NCBI GenBank assembly: GCA_036273515.1
Contig: DASUHM010000075.1
Location: 62,001 to 126,000 of the forward strand
Source: Gaiellales bacterium
GTDB lineage: Bacteria > Actinomycetota > Thermoleophilia > Gaiellales > JAICJC01
Length of the DNA stretch: 64,000 nucleotides
Reading direction: 5' to 3'
Positions 7,875 to 16,881 of this stretch are shown here, one piece after another. A program made the translations under genes and the position numbers. Every line of letters starts with the position of its first letter. Position 1 is the stretch's first letter. The notes beneath the pieces were generated by a model. The model did no database searches and was not told the DNA's origin. It worked only from the letters and a program-made list of their open reading frames with translations.

Positions 7875-8721
7875 CTCGGGCCACCGGCGGGCCGGCCGGG
7901 ATCTGGTACCGGCGCAGGAGCGCCCGAAGGCGGGCGCGGTAGGCGGCCATGTCGGCCGGCTGCCAGTCCGAGTGGGTCTGGCAGCGCCACGACGGGTAGA
8001 GCTCGTGGTGCCAGGGCGAGGTCAGGCTCTCGGCGTGGCCGATCACGTCGCCGAGAGGGATGTGGTAGCGCTGCAACAGCCAGGCCGTGAGGTGCAGCGA
8101 CGCCTTCATCTGGGCCGGGTCGTCCAGGATCGCGGCGTCGGACATGCCGACGTGCTCGATGCCGAGCGCCACGAGGTTCAGGCCGACGGTGTGCCGGCAG
8201 ATGACGTCCAGCGGGACGAGCTGGTAGATGGTGCCGTCGCGGTCGACGATGAAGTGCGCGCACGTGCCTGGGAGCTCGTGCAGCTCGGAGTCGGGCACGT
8301 CCTGGGCGAAGGTCGACCAGGCCGACATCATGGTGGTCGACTCGGTGTAATGCTCGACGATCACGTGCGGCCCGCGGATGTGCCAGGTGTCGACGCCATA
8401 GTGGCGCTTCGCGTAGGCGGCCGTCTCGGCCAGCCGCTGGGCCGAGAACGGGATCGGCTTCCAGACGATGTGCGGGCGGGCCAGGTGGGGCGGCGGAGGT
8501 GGCGGCGTGGCCGTCTGGATGAAAGTGCTCGCGCTCGCAGGCGGCGTGCTGGAGAGGCCGGTCGAGTGGGAGGTGTGCGTGTGCCGCGAGCGGGCGTGGA
8601 CGGGCGGCCCCGCCGCCGAATCGCCCGACCGGGAGACCGCGTATGCGGCGGCCGCGCCCGCCAGCGCGAGCGCGACGAGGACGGCGCCGGCTGCCCACCG
8701 GCGTGCACGCGGGCTGGTCAC
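7858..8721 (-). CDS. Secreted N-acetylmuramoyl-L-alanine amidase-like protein (Amidase_2)
   Basis: 287 residues from GTG at 8721. A signal-peptide-like N-terminus ([22 protein letters not shown]) is followed by a Thr/Ser/Pro-rich linker. An amidase_2/PGRP-like domain then begins near residue 105: IVEHYTEST holds the first zinc-type His, and [19 protein letters not shown] and IGIEHVG-like and GHAESL segments follow. The family cuts the lactyl-peptide amide in peptidoglycan; the motifs are somewhat divergent. TACGCT ends 6 bases before the GTG (complement of 8728-8733), so it may be leaderless. It is divergent from the envelope-stress response regulator, which fits a cell-wall role. Confidence 0.75.
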   Translation of the reverse strand: MTSPRARRWAAGAVLVALALAGAAAAYAVSRSGDSAAGPPVHARSRHTHTSHSTGLSSTPPASASTFIQTATPPPPPPHLARPHIVWKPIPFSAQRLAETAAYAKRHYGVDTWHIRGPHVIVEHYTESTTMMSAWSTFAQDVPDSELHELPGTCAHFIVDRDGTIYQLVPLDVICRHTVGLNLVALGIEHVGMSDAAILDDPAQMKASLHLTAWLLQRYHIPLGDVIGHAESLTSPWHHELYPSWRCQTHSDWQPADMAAYRARLRALLRRYQIPAGPPVARVSSGC

Positions 8722-8759
8722 GGGGGAAGCGTATTGCCGATCTCGGCGGTTGCAGGGAA

Positions 8760-8791
8760 TTTACGTCGGTCTTAGGATGCCCGCGGATACT
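8760..8791 (+). promoter_or_regulatory. Promoter of response regulator with OmpR-type repeats
   Basis: TTTAC-GTCGGT-CTTAG (8760-8775) gives two half-sites 11 bp apart. GATACT (8786-8791) is a good -10 hexamer, with 6 bases to the GTG at 8798. The repeats would sit at about -38 to -23, where an OmpR-family activator replaces a poor -35 box. Matching repeats at 10850-10876 and 3635-3650 suggest an autoregulated regulon. Confidence 0.5.
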
Positions 8792-8797
8792 GTGGCT

Positions 8798-9472
8798 GTG
8801 GAAGTCCTGATAGTCGATGACGAGCCGGCCGTGGTCGACGCGCTCGACCGGGCCCTGGTGCAGGAGGGCTACAAGGTCGCCTCGGCCGGTGACGGTCGCG
8901 CCGCCCTCGATCGGGTCGCCGCCGCGCCGCCCGACGCCGTCATCCTCGACGTGAGCATGCCGCACATGAGCGGCCTCGAGGTGTGCCGGCGGCTGCGCGC
9001 GAACGGCGACCGTACGCCGGTGCTGATGCTGACCGCGCGCGACCAGGTGACCGACCGCGTCGCCGGGCTCGACGCCGGCGCCGACGACTACCTGTCGAAG
9101 CCGTTCGCGCTCGAGGAGCTGCTGGCGCGGCTGCGGGCGCTCATGCGGCGGACGGGGACGGGCGAGAGCCAGGGCGTGTTGCGCTTCGCCGATCTGACCC
9201 TCGACCCGACGACCTACGAGGCCCGTCGCGGCGACCGCGTCATCGAGACCACTCGCACCGAGTACGCGCTGCTCGAGCTCCTCATGCAGCACCCCCGGCA
9301 GGTGCTCACGCGCGCGACGATCTTCGAGCGGGTGTGGGGCTACGACTTCGGCTACGCCTCGAACTCGCTCGACGTCTACATCGGCTACCTGCGCCGCAAG
9401 ACGGAGGCGGACGGGGAGCCGCGGCTGATCCACACCAAGCGGGGAATCGGCTACGTGCTGCGGGAGCCGTGA
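8798..9472 (+). CDS. Response regulator, OmpR/MprA family
   Basis: 224 residues from GTG at 8798 ([13 protein letters not shown]). An ATG at 8777 is a possible earlier start, but GATACT ends 6 bases before 8798. Receiver domain: acidic pair DDE, phospho-acceptor Asp in VILDVSMPH (about residue 51) and Lys in LSKPF. The C-terminal winged helix (about 125-222) carries [21 protein letters not shown] and GYLRRKTE. The order and sequence resemble MprA-type regulators of envelope stress. It overlaps the sensor kinase by 4 bases (GTGA), so the pair is co-translated. Confidence 0.93.
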   Translation: MEVLIVDDEPAVVDALDRALVQEGYKVASAGDGRAALDRVAAAPPDAVILDVSMPHMSGLEVCRRLRANGDRTPVLMLTARDQVTDRVAGLDAGADDYLSKPFALEELLARLRALMRRTGTGESQGVLRFADLTLDPTTYEARRGDRVIETTRTEYALLELLMQHPRQVLTRATIFERVWGYDFGYASNSLDVYIGYLRRKTEADGEPRLIHTKRGIGYVLREP

Positions 9473-10824
9473 GCTTCCGGCTCCGGCTCACGCTCGCGTC
9501 GGCGGCGGCCGTGGCCCTGGCGGTCGCGGTTGCGTGCGCGATCGCCTACATCGTGGTCGGCCAGCGCCTCTACGGGCAGGTCGACTCCGCGCTGCGGTCG
9601 GAGGCGACGGCTGCGGTCCAGCAGATGAGCCCGCCCACGTACCGCATCCCGTCACCCGAGCTCTTCTCGAGTTCCGACAACGACTACATGCAGGCCGTGA
9701 CGGCAGGAGGCGACATCTGGGCTCGCTCGCCGAACACCCGCGGCCGGCTGCCCGTGACGCAGGCGGCCCTCGACGCGGCCCGCACACAGGAGTCGCTGAC
9801 GCTCCAGACGATGACCGTTCAGGGCGTGCACCTGCGCGTCGCCACGGTCTCGCTCGGCAACGGCCTCTCGCTGCAGATCGCCCGCCGGCTCACCGACGCC
9901 GACATCGTCCTGCGGCAGCTGCGGATCTGGTTCCTGCTCGTCGCCGCGGGCGGCGTCGCGCTCGCGGCGCTGCTGGGCGCGTTCGTCGCCCGCGAGGCGC
10001 TTCGGCCCGTCCGCAAGCTCACCGAGACGGCCGAGAACGTGGCGGCGACGCACGACCTCACGCAGCGCATCGAGGTGACCGGCCACGACGAGCTCAGCCG
10101 GCTTGCGACCAGCTTCAACACGATGCTGGCCGCGCTCGAGCAGGCCGTCGCCGCACAGCGCCAGCTGGTCGCCGACGCGTCGCACGAGCTGCGCACGCCG
10201 CTGACCAGCCTGCGCACGAACTTCGAGGTGCTGATGCGGCCCGCCCCGCTGCCCGAGGAGAGCCGCCGCAAGCTCGAGCAGGACGTGCACCGCCAGTTCG
10301 ACGAGCTGACGGTCCTTGTCGGCGACATCGTCGAGCTCGCTCGCGACGGCCAGTCGCCGGGCGAGGAGGACGACGTGCGCCTCGACGTGCTCGTGGCGGA
10401 GGCGATCGAGCGGGCCGAGCGCAACTCCGCCGACGTGAACTTCCGCCTCGACGCTCGGCCGACGCTGGTGCGCGGCGTGCCGGGGCGGCTCGACCGGGCG
10501 GTGCGCAACCTGCTCGACAACGCGGCCAAGTGGAGCCCGCGCGGCGAGGTCGTCGAGGTGGACGTCGGTGAGGGCACCGTGACCGTCCGCGACCACGGCC
10601 CGGGCATCGCCGGCGACGACCTGCCGTTCATCTTCGACCGGTTCTACCGCTCGGCCGAGGCGCGCAGCATGCCGGGGTCGGGCCTCGGCCTCGCGATCGT
10701 GCGCCAGGTGGCCGAGGCGCACGGCGGGCACGTCACCGTGGAGACCGCCGCGGACGGCGGCACCCGCTTCGTCTTCTCGGTGCCGCCGCTGCCCGTCCCG
10801 AGCGAAGATCTCGTCGATGTCTAG
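9469..10824 (+). CDS. Sensor histidine kinase, MprB-like
   Basis: 451 residues from GTG at 9469. TM1 is about residues 8-30, an extracytoplasmic sensor loop about 31-145, and TM2 about 148-170. HAMP follows with [18 protein letters not shown]. HisKA contains [13 protein letters not shown] with the phosphorylated His near residue 239. The ATPase domain has [10 protein letters not shown] (N box), RDHGPGI (G1), IFDRFYRS (F box) and [11 protein letters not shown] (G2). It should sense an envelope signal and phosphorylate the regulator encoded just upstream. The CTTAG repeats after its stop mark a further target of the system (inference). Confidence 0.93.
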   Translation: MSFRLRLTLASAAAVALAVAVACAIAYIVVGQRLYGQVDSALRSEATAAVQQMSPPTYRIPSPELFSSSDNDYMQAVTAGGDIWARSPNTRGRLPVTQAALDAARTQESLTLQTMTVQGVHLRVATVSLGNGLSLQIARRLTDADIVLRQLRIWFLLVAAGGVALAALLGAFVAREALRPVRKLTETAENVAATHDLTQRIEVTGHDELSRLATSFNTMLAALEQAVAAQRQLVADASHELRTPLTSLRTNFEVLMRPAPLPEESRRKLEQDVHRQFDELTVLVGDIVELARDGQSPGEEDDVRLDVLVAEAIERAERNSADVNFRLDARPTLVRGVPGRLDRAVRNLLDNAAKWSPRGEVVEVDVGEGTVTVRDHGPGIAGDDLPFIFDRFYRSAEARSMPGSGLGLAIVRQVAEAHGGHVTVETAADGGTRFVFSVPPLPVPSEDLVDV

Positions 10825-10849
10825 AGCCGTCCGCATTTCTGGATAAACC

Positions 10850-10876
10850 CTTAGCCCGCCCTCAGACAGTTCTTAG
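10850..10876 (+). promoter_or_regulatory. Triple CTTAG direct repeat, 11-bp period
   Basis: CTTAG-CCCGCC-CTCAG-ACAGTT-CTTAG: three half-sites exactly 11 bp apart, the usual geometry for OmpR-family regulators. A weak -10-like TTCAAT lies at 10887-10892, the same distance downstream as the -10 box in the response-regulator promoter. The next coding start on this strand is more than 2 kb away, so a transcript from here would be non-coding. Confidence 0.45.
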
Positions 10877-10894
10877 GTGAGGGTTGTTCAATAG

Positions 10895-11072
10895 TCCGCA
10901 TAGCCCGCGCGACCTCCTCGGAGACGCCCGGGCGCACACGAGCCGGCTACCGGAGGGACACGCCGGCCGCAGAGCGCCCGGAGCGGTCATGGTCGCGTCG
11001 GTGGGCGGTACTCCCCGCCCGGTCTACGGGTTACCCCTCCTCGTAGCCGGGCGGGAGATACCCGCCCACTCG
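10895..11072 (+). ncRNA. Candidate structured non-coding RNA
   Basis: No convincing gene lies in this stretch. It holds two strong folds. The first pairs CCGGGCGC (10928-10935) with GCGCCCGG (10974-10981) and then GCCGGC with GCCGGC across symmetric 6-base internal loops. The second is a 69-base inverted repeat (11001-11069) whose arms begin GTGGGCGG and end CCGCCCAC, with an inner CCCGCCCGG/CCGGGCGGG stem. Alternative pairings exist (GGGCGGG with CCCGCCC at the 3' side). An OmpR-type site precedes it. I match it to no known riboswitch or small RNA class. Confidence 0.35.
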
Positions 11073-11078
11073 CGGGCT

Positions 11079-11106
11079 GAATAAACGGGGTCAGACCCCT
11101 GTATTC
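11079..11106. repeat. Palindromic repeat GAATA...GGGGTCAGACCCC...TATTC
   Basis: A 28-bp near-palindrome: GAATA at one end, TATTC at the other, and GGGGTCAGACCCC (11087-11099) in the centre. A relative with the same ends but a decayed centre is at 41607-41635. It lies just past the 3' end of the orphan histidine kinase gene. Confidence 0.75.
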
Positions 11107-11110
11107 ACGC

Positions 11111-12868
11111 TCAGGCATGGGCCATGCCGGCGCCGTCGCGGACGTCGGCCTCGACGGCCGGGATCCGGAACCGTAGGCGTGTGCCCTCGCCGGGGGCAGA
11201 GTCGATCTCGATGTCGCCGCCGGCCAGGCGGATCCGCTCGATGGTCGCGTCGAGGCCCAGGTGCAGGCGGGTGCGGTGGCGGTCGAGGGCGCGGCGAACG
11301 TCGAAGCCGAGGCCGTCGTCGGCGACCGTGCCGACGAGCTCGCCGTCCACGTGGAGCAGCGTCACCTCGAGCCGGCGGGCGCGGGCGTGGCGGCGCACGT
11401 TCGCCACCGCCTCGCGGACGATCCGGTAGACCAGCGTCTCGAAGTCGCCCGCGTAGCGCGGCACCTCGACCTCGACGGCGACCTCGAGCCCGAGCTCCTG
11501 GTTGGCATGCTCGACGAGGTCGCGCACGGCGGGCGCGAGCCCGTGCGCCTCGAGCAGCGGCGGGCGCAGCTCGAACATGAGCCGGCGGGTGCGCTCGAGC
11601 GCGAGCCCGAGGGTGTGCCGGGCCTTCTCGGCCGCCTCGGCGGCGGCCTCGGGCTTGCCGTGGGCGTCCGACCGGCGCTGGCTGTCGAGCGAGAGCAGGG
11701 TGGCGGTCAGCACCTGCACCGTGTCGTCGTGCAGCTCCTCGGCGATCCGGGCCCGCTCGTCGGCCTCGGCGCGCAGCATCTGGTTCAGCACCATCCGCCG
11801 CTGCTCCTCGGCGTCCTCCAGCTGGACCCGCAGCTGCTCGCTCTCGCGCAGGCGGCGGAAGCTCAGCGAGACGCGGATCGTGACCGCGAGCAGGACGAGC
11901 ACCGAGAGCACCATGGCGACGGGGTTGGCGGCGTCGATCAGGTTGAGCGCCTGGAGGGCGACGGCGATCAGGGCGAAGACGGCGGTGAACCCGACGACGG
12001 GCCGGGCCGGCGTCGGCCGGGGCGGGCCCGAGGGCACGATCGCGGCGATCGCGAGCAGCGCGGCGGCGACGGGGACGAGCGTCTGCCGCGGCCCGCCGGG
12101 GAGCCCCACCATCGCGGCCGTGCCGTGGTAGAGCGAGAGCGCGTCGCCGGCCGTCAGGACGATCCCGCCGGCAAAGAGCAGCCACCGCTCGCGATGCCCG
12201 CGCGAGGCGGCCAGCGCCGCGCAGCCCGCCATCACGCCGAGCAGGGCGAGGTCGGAGGCGATCCAGATCCCGTCGACGGCGATCCCGGCCAGGCGCTGGC
12301 CGGTGTGGTCGAGCAGCGGACGCAGCCCGACCTCGGCCGCCACGGCGGCGAGCGTGATGCCGCCGATCAGCCCGTCCACGATGAGCCCGGCGTCGAAGCG
12401 GTCGGCCCGGCTGCGGGCGAGGAGCACGACGCAGGCGATCACGAAGGGGTAGAAGGCCAGCCACAGGGCGGCGGCGGACGGCGTCACGGACGCCATCCCG
12501 TGCCCCAGCCGGGGCGCGGCGACGATCGTGACGGTGCCGTACCCGGCGAGGCCGATGCCGAGCGCCGCCCACGCCGCGCGGTCGGCCCGGTCGGCGGCGG
12601 CCCGGCCGAAGGCGGCCAGCCCGCAGAGGACGATCGCGGCGGCCGAGAGCCGGCCGTCCAGATCGGTGCCCGACCACGACCCGGCGGTGCCGGAGGCGAC
12701 CCGGGCGAGATGCAGGGCCGTCAGCCCCAGCGCGGCGGCCGGGAGGGCCGTGAGGATCAGGTGCGCCCGCCGGCGAGCGCGAATCGGTGTCTGCGCGAGT
12801 TGCACGTCTAGGTATCCTCGCGCCCTGCCCGCCGGGCCGTCTCCCCGCATCGGGGGATCGTCGGTCAC
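11111..12868 (-). CDS. Orphan membrane histidine kinase (HisKA_3 type)
   Basis: About 585 residues from GTG at 12868 (GGAGG is only 1 base upstream; ATG at 12850 is the alternative). The N-terminal half (about 35-340) holds some ten hydrophobic segments with short loops, an integral membrane sensor. Then a coiled stretch leads to the NarL-type phosphorylation site AEELHDDTVQVLTATL (His near residue 380). HATPase motifs follow: VREAVANVRRHA (N box), DDGLGFD (G1) and PGEGTRLRF. Kinases of this class partner LuxR-type regulators, but none is nearby, so it is an orphan. The signal is unknown. Confidence 0.88.
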   Translation of the reverse strand: MTDDPPMRGDGPAGRARGYLDVQLAQTPIRARRRAHLILTALPAAALGLTALHLARVASGTAGSWSGTDLDGRLSAAAIVLCGLAAFGRAAADRADRAAWAALGIGLAGYGTVTIVAAPRLGHGMASVTPSAAALWLAFYPFVIACVVLLARSRADRFDAGLIVDGLIGGITLAAVAAEVGLRPLLDHTGQRLAGIAVDGIWIASDLALLGVMAGCAALAASRGHRERWLLFAGGIVLTAGDALSLYHGTAAMVGLPGGPRQTLVPVAAALLAIAAIVPSGPPRPTPARPVVGFTAVFALIAVALQALNLIDAANPVAMVLSVLVLLAVTIRVSLSFRRLRESEQLRVQLEDAEEQRRMVLNQMLRAEADERARIAEELHDDTVQVLTATLLSLDSQRRSDAHGKPEAAAEAAEKARHTLGLALERTRRLMFELRPPLLEAHGLAPAVRDLVEHANQELGLEVAVEVEVPRYAGDFETLVYRIVREAVANVRRHARARRLEVTLLHVDGELVGTVADDGLGFDVRRALDRHRTRLHLGLDATIERIRLAGGDIEIDSAPGEGTRLRFRIPAVEADVRDGAGMAHA

Positions 12869-12902
12869 ACCTCCGGGTGAGCCACAGAATTCTTACAAGT
12901 GC

Positions 12903-12917
12903 AGGCATTTTCTGCCT
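12903..12917. promoter_or_regulatory. Small perfect inverted repeat in divergent gap
   Basis: AGGCA-TTTTC-TGCCT, a perfect 5-5-5 inverted repeat in the gap between the divergent histidine kinase and the small gene at 12982. It may be an operator for either gene. Nothing else supports it. Confidence 0.25.
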
Positions 12918-12981
12918 ATCGCACAGGTTCTGCCAGACGCGTCACGGCGTTTCCGCGCAGCCGCGCCTACACTGGGCGGGG

Positions 12982-13212
12982 ATGCCGGGATTCCGCATCG
13001 ATCGCGACGAGGAGGGGCGCAGGTCGCTGCGCGTCATCGGCTGCTGCGGCGACCCGGAGCGGATGCGCCGCGACTACGACCAGGCGTTCCTCGAGCAGAC
13101 GCTCGCCGAGGGCGGCACGCTCGTCTCGTCGGGCCCCGACGGCGTCGAGCTGCGCGACCGCCGCGGCCGCACGCACCGCCTCGCCGCGGGCGTCACGCTT
13201 CCGTCAGTCTGA
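12982..13212 (+). CDS. Small hypothetical protein
   Basis: 76 residues from ATG at 12982. It starts MPGFRIDRDEEGRRSLRVIG and has a CC pair near residue 21, a charged middle and no membrane segment or signal peptide. A TACACT hexamer (12968-12973) ends 8 bases before the ATG and no ribosome binding site is seen, so it is probably leaderless. The 3' end overlaps the convergent P-type ATPase gene by 9 bases. I do not recognise the family. The good -10 box and coding-like composition argue that it is real. Confidence 0.6.
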   Translation: MPGFRIDRDEEGRRSLRVIGCCGDPERMRRDYDQAFLEQTLAEGGTLVSSGPDGVELRDRRGRTHRLAAGVTLPSV

Positions 13213-15603
13213 GGCGGGCGGCTCGATCTGGGGCGGCGCGGGCGGCGCTGCCGACTGGGGCGGGTGGGCGTATGGCGACAGGCCGGCGAAGGCCATCACC
13301 CGGATCCCGGCGATGGTGGCGAGCACCATGATCACCGCGTCGAGCAGATCGGGCGCGGCGAGGGCAAAGAAGTCGCGCGCCGGCTCGAAGCTGAGCGTGA
13401 GCAGGTAGCCGGCGCCGAGCGTCCCGACCAGCGCGAGGATGCCGATCGCGTAGGGCCTGCTCTCCGTCATCCGCTCGGGGTCGAGCACGAGCAGGAGGTA
13501 CAGGCCCAGGGCGACGAAGACCGTCACGGCCGCGGTGCGGGCGTCGGTGATCGAGCGCACGCGCACGGCCCGCTCGAGCAGATACGCGGCGAGCACCGCG
13601 GCGGCCATCACGGCGCCGGCCGGGATCGAGAACCGGGCCACGCGGCGCAGGAACGTGCTCGTGTCCGGCCGCTCGTTCGCGGGGATCAGCGCGATGACGA
13701 AGCCCGGGATGCCGACGGTGATGGTCGCCGCGAGCGTCAGGTGGCGGGGCAGAAGCGGGAAGCCGGCGGTCGCGAGCCCGAAAGTCAGTATCACGCAGGC
13801 GGCGAAGACGCTCTTGGTGACGAACAGGCGCGCCACCCGCTGGATGTTCAGGATGATCTGGCGGCCCTCGCCGATCGCCGCCGGCACCGCCGCGAAGCTG
13901 TCGGTGACGAGCACGCTGTCTGCGACGCTCTTCGCCATCTGGGCGCCGCTCCCGAGGGCGATCGCCAGCCGGGATCCCTTCATCGCCGGGACGTCGTTCA
14001 CCCCGTCGCCGATCATGGCCACGTAGCGGCCGGAACTGCCGAGCGACTCGATCAGCGTGCGTTTCTGCTGGGGCGAGAGACGGGCGAAGATCGTCGATGC
14101 GGTCGCGGTCTCTGCGAGGTCGGCCCCCTCCGGGAGGTGCGCGCCGTCGATCGGCGGCCCCTCGACCACGATCCCGGCGCGCTCGGCGACGGCGGCCACG
14201 GTGGCCGGCGAGTCGCCGGACATCACCTTGACGACGACGCCCTGGCCGCGCAGGAACGCGATCGTGTCGGGCGCCTCGGGGCGGACGTGCTCCTCGAGCG
14301 CGACTACGGCAAGCGGCTCGATCGCCGGGGCCGCCGCGCCGTCGTCGGGCGGTACGAGCTCGGCGGGGCTGGTGCCGAGCACGAGCGTGCGCCGGCCGGC
14401 GGCCTCGTGCTCGCCCACGAGGGCGGTCGCGCCGTCGCCGAGGAGGACGTCGGGCGCTCCCAGGACGAGCGCCCTGTCCTCGCCCTCGAGCCGGCAGGCG
14501 CTCCACTTCCACCGCGACGAGAACGGCACCTCGGCCGTGACCGGCCGGGCGGTCGCCGGCAGCGCCGCTGCGATCGCGTCGACCGTGTCGTTGCGCGACG
14601 TGATGCTGGCGGCGAACTCGCCCACCCGCCGCTCCGCCTCGTCCGCCGTCGCGCTCCCGGCCGGGAAGACGCCGTGCAGGGCAAGGGTGCCGTCGGTCAG
14701 GGTGCCCGTCTTGTCGAGGCAGACCGTGTCGACGTTCGCGAGCGACTCGACCGCGTTGAACGCCTGGACGAGCATGCCGCGGCCGGAGAGGCGCACGGCG
14801 GCGACGGCGAACGTCAGGCTCGTGAGCAACACGAGCCCCTCGGGCACGAGCGTGACGATCCCCGCGGTGGCGGTGGCGGCCGCCGACCGGAACGGCGCGT
14901 TGTGGTTGATCAGCACCCACACGAACGCCAGGCCGAGCGGGATCATCACCGCGACGGTCGCGAGCAGCAGGCGGTTGATCTGGTGCTCGAGCGGGGAGCG
15001 CCGGAACCGGAACTCGCGCGCCTCCCCGACCACCTGCGACGCATAGCTGTCCTCGCCCGTCCGGTTCGCGATGTAGCGGCCGGCGCCCTCGACGCAGAAC
15101 GAGCCGGAGAGGATCTCGTCGCCGACCCCTTTCGCGATCGGCCGCGACTCGCCGGTGAGCTGGGACTCGTCCAGCATGAGCGCGGAGCTCTCGACCACCG
15201 ACCCGTCCGCGACGACCTGGTCGCCGGGCCGCAGGGCGACGAGATCCCCGTCCACGACCTCGCTCGCGGGCGCGGTCGTCTCGGTCGCGTCGCGCACGAC
15301 CCGGGCGTGGGGGGCGACGAGCAGCGCCAGCCGGTCGAGCGCGCGCTTCGCGCGCACGTCCTGGAGGATGCCGATGCCGGTGTTGGCCACCAGCACGAAC
15401 CCGAAGAGGCCGTCCGCCGGCCTGCCCGCCGCCAGGATCACGACCCAGAACGCCCCCAGGATGAGGTTGAACAGCGTGAGCGTGTTCGACCGGACGATGC
15501 TCGCGTAGGAGCGGGTCGTCGTCTGCGCCTCGGGCGGTGGGGCGGCCGCCAGGCGGCGGCTGGCCTCGACCTGGGAGAGGCCGGTGAGCCTGGCTTCGGT
15601 CAC
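13204..15603 (-). CDS. Cation-transporting P-type ATPase, CtpE-like
   Basis: About 799 residues from GTG at 15603, preceded by a G-rich binding site. Motifs in order: actuator TGES in QLTGESRP; VPEGL in the fourth membrane helix, as in P2-type Ca2+/Mg2+ pumps and unlike the CPC of heavy-metal pumps; the phosphorylated Asp in CLDKTGTLTDG (about residue 297); and hinge GDGVNDVPAMK. About ten membrane segments are visible. Length and N-terminus (GLSQVEASRRLA) resemble mycobacterial CtpE, a calcium transporter. Substrate assignment to Ca2+ is inference. It stands alone. Confidence 0.87.
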   Translation of the reverse strand: MTEARLTGLSQVEASRRLAAAPPPEAQTTTRSYASIVRSNTLTLFNLILGAFWVVILAAGRPADGLFGFVLVANTGIGILQDVRAKRALDRLALLVAPHARVVRDATETTAPASEVVDGDLVALRPGDQVVADGSVVESSALMLDESQLTGESRPIAKGVGDEILSGSFCVEGAGRYIANRTGEDSYASQVVGEAREFRFRRSPLEHQINRLLLATVAVMIPLGLAFVWVLINHNAPFRSAAATATAGIVTLVPEGLVLLTSLTFAVAAVRLSGRGMLVQAFNAVESLANVDTVCLDKTGTLTDGTLALHGVFPAGSATADEAERRVGEFAASITSRNDTVDAIAAALPATARPVTAEVPFSSRWKWSACRLEGEDRALVLGAPDVLLGDGATALVGEHEAAGRRTLVLGTSPAELVPPDDGAAAPAIEPLAVVALEEHVRPEAPDTIAFLRGQGVVVKVMSGDSPATVAAVAERAGIVVEGPPIDGAHLPEGADLAETATASTIFARLSPQQKRTLIESLGSSGRYVAMIGDGVNDVPAMKGSRLAIALGSGAQMAKSVADSVLVTDSFAAVPAAIGEGRQIILNIQRVARLFVTKSVFAACVILTFGLATAGFPLLPRHLTLAATITVGIPGFVIALIPANERPDTSTFLRRVARFSIPAGAVMAAAVLAAYLLERAVRVRSITDARTAAVTVFVALGLYLLLVLDPERMTESRPYAIGILALVGTLGAGYLLTLSFEPARDFFALAAPDLLDAVIMVLATIAGIRVMAFAGLSPYAHPPQSAAPPAPPQIEPPASD

Positions 15604-15689
15604 CCCCACGAGTCTAGAGGCGGCACCTTGGAGCACGTCGCCGACGCGCCACACTGCTCCATCTCCACCTGCGGCATGGTTGTTGTGCG

Positions 15690-15725
15690 GTCAATACTTG
15701 ACGACTCAGGTTTCTCTGCTAGGGT
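15690..15725 (+). promoter_or_regulatory. Promoter and operator of yceI-FMN reductase operon
   Basis: GTCAA-TAC-TTGAC (15690-15702) is a perfect palindrome that contains the -35 box TTGACG (15698-15703). After 16 bases comes TAGGGT (15720-15725). A second half-site, GTCAAGT, lies at about 15736-15742 in the leader. The half-site CTTGACG also occurs in the operators of the MarR gene at 54537, so that regulator may act here (inference). Confidence 0.55.
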
Positions 15726-15764
15726 TCCTTGCGTAGTCAAGTTTTCCCCATGGAGGTTTCAGCA

Positions 15765-16313
15765 ATGAGCACCATCGAGTCCACGAACGCCGCAGTCCTC
15801 CCCGCCGGGACGTGGCAGCTCGACCCCGTCCATTCCCAGGTCGGCTTCGCCGTCAAGTACATGGTGGGGACGTTCCGGGGCAGCTTCTCGCCCGTCGCCG
15901 CGACCCTCTCGGTCGCCGATGGCGAGGCCAGCCTGACCGGCGAGGCGAAGGCCGAGAACGTGAAGGTGCAGGAGCCGAGCCTGGTCTCCCACCTGCTCGC
16001 GCCCGACTTCTTCGACGCCGAGCGGACGCCCGACCTGCGCTTCCGCTCGACCGACGTGCGCGTGGACGGCGACCGCATCGCCGTCGACGGCGAGCTCGAA
16101 GTCAAGGGCGTGACGAAGCCGGTGACGCTCACGGGCGAGGTCGGCGAGCAGATCACGGATCCCTTCGGCCGCGAGCGGGTCGGACTCACCCTCACCGGCA
16201 CGATCGACCGGACGGAGTTCGGCATCAACTGGAACAACCCGCTGCCGAGCGGCAAGTCGGCGCTGGCGAACGAGGTCACCCTCGACGCCGAGCTCTACCT
16301 GGTGAAGGAGTAG
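15765..16313 (+). CDS. YceI-family lipid-binding protein
   Basis: 182 residues from ATG at 15765 with GGAGG at 15752-15756. The YceI pattern is clear: AGTWQLDPVHSQVGFAVKYMV at the start, then the regular beta strands FRG.F, TGEAKAENV, PDLRFRST, VDGELEVKGVTKPVTL and LTGTIDRTEFGINW. The fold is a lipocalin-like barrel that binds polyprenyl chains in characterised members. There is no signal peptide, so it is cytosolic. It is followed after 8 bases by an FMN reductase, a pairing often seen with MarR control. The promoter holds a strong palindrome. Confidence 0.9.
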   Translation: MSTIESTNAAVLPAGTWQLDPVHSQVGFAVKYMVGTFRGSFSPVAATLSVADGEASLTGEAKAENVKVQEPSLVSHLLAPDFFDAERTPDLRFRSTDVRVDGDRIAVDGELEVKGVTKPVTLTGEVGEQITDPFGRERVGLTLTGTIDRTEFGINWNNPLPSGKSALANEVTLDAELYLVKE

Positions 16314-16321
16314 CGGTCGCA

Positions 16322-16879
16322 ATGAAGATCCTCGGCGTCTCGGGCAGCCTGCGCGCGGACTCGCACAACACGGCGCTTCTGCGCTGCGCCGCCCGGCACC
16401 TGCCCGAAGGCGTGGAGCTCGAGGTGTGGGACGGCCTGCGGGACGTCCCGCCGTACGACGAGGACGACGACGTCGATCCGGCCCCGCACGCGGTCGCCGC
16501 GTTCCGCGCGGCGCTCGCCGGGGCCGACGCCGTCCTCTTCTCCACCCCGGAGTACAACTCGTCTATCCCGGGCCAGCTGAAGAACGCGCTCGACTGGGCC
16601 TCGCGGCCGCACGCCACGAACGTCCTGCGCAATCTCCCGGTCGCCGTGGTCGGCGCCAGCACCGGCGCCTTCGGGGCCGTCTGGGCCCAGGCAGAGCTCC
16701 GCAAGGTGCTCGGGGCGGCCGGCGCCCGGGTCGTCGACGGCGAGGTCATCCTCGGCCACGCCCATCGCAAGATGGACGAGGACGGCGTCCTGCTCGACGA
16801 CGAGATCCGCGAGCAGCTGGTGGAGGTCATCTCCGGCCTCGCCGGCGCCGTCGAGGTCCGCGCCGCAGTCGCCGCCTAA
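16322..16879 (+). CDS. NADPH-dependent FMN reductase (flavodoxin fold)
   Basis: 185 residues from ATG at 16322. GVSGSLRADSHNTALLR is the flavin phosphate loop, and TPEYNSSIPGQLKNALDWASR is the hallmark second flavin-binding loop of the NAD(P)H:FMN/quinone reductase family. The enzyme should pass electrons from NADPH to FMN or small electrophiles such as quinones in the cytosol. It lies 8 bases after yceI and should be in the same transcript, which points to a response to redox-active or lipophilic compounds. Palindromic repeats begin right after its stop. Confidence 0.9.
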   Translation: MKILGVSGSLRADSHNTALLRCAARHLPEGVELEVWDGLRDVPPYDEDDDVDPAPHAVAAFRAALAGADAVLFSTPEYNSSIPGQLKNALDWASRPHATNVLRNLPVAVVGASTGAFGAVWAQAELRKVLGAAGARVVDGEVILGHAHRKMDEDGVLLDDEIREQLVEVISGLAGAVEVRAAVAA

Positions 16880-16881
16880 CC

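Noticed and set aside
10921-11069. Resemblance to a c-di-GMP or ydaO-type riboswitch
   Set aside because: Short matches only (for example GGGTTACC). The conserved core bases of those classes are missing, and no downstream gene on this strand is close.
10884-11084. A 66-codon open frame downstream of the sensor kinase
   Set aside because: No ribosome site, no sensible protein pattern, and it covers large inverted repeats. A structured RNA fits better.
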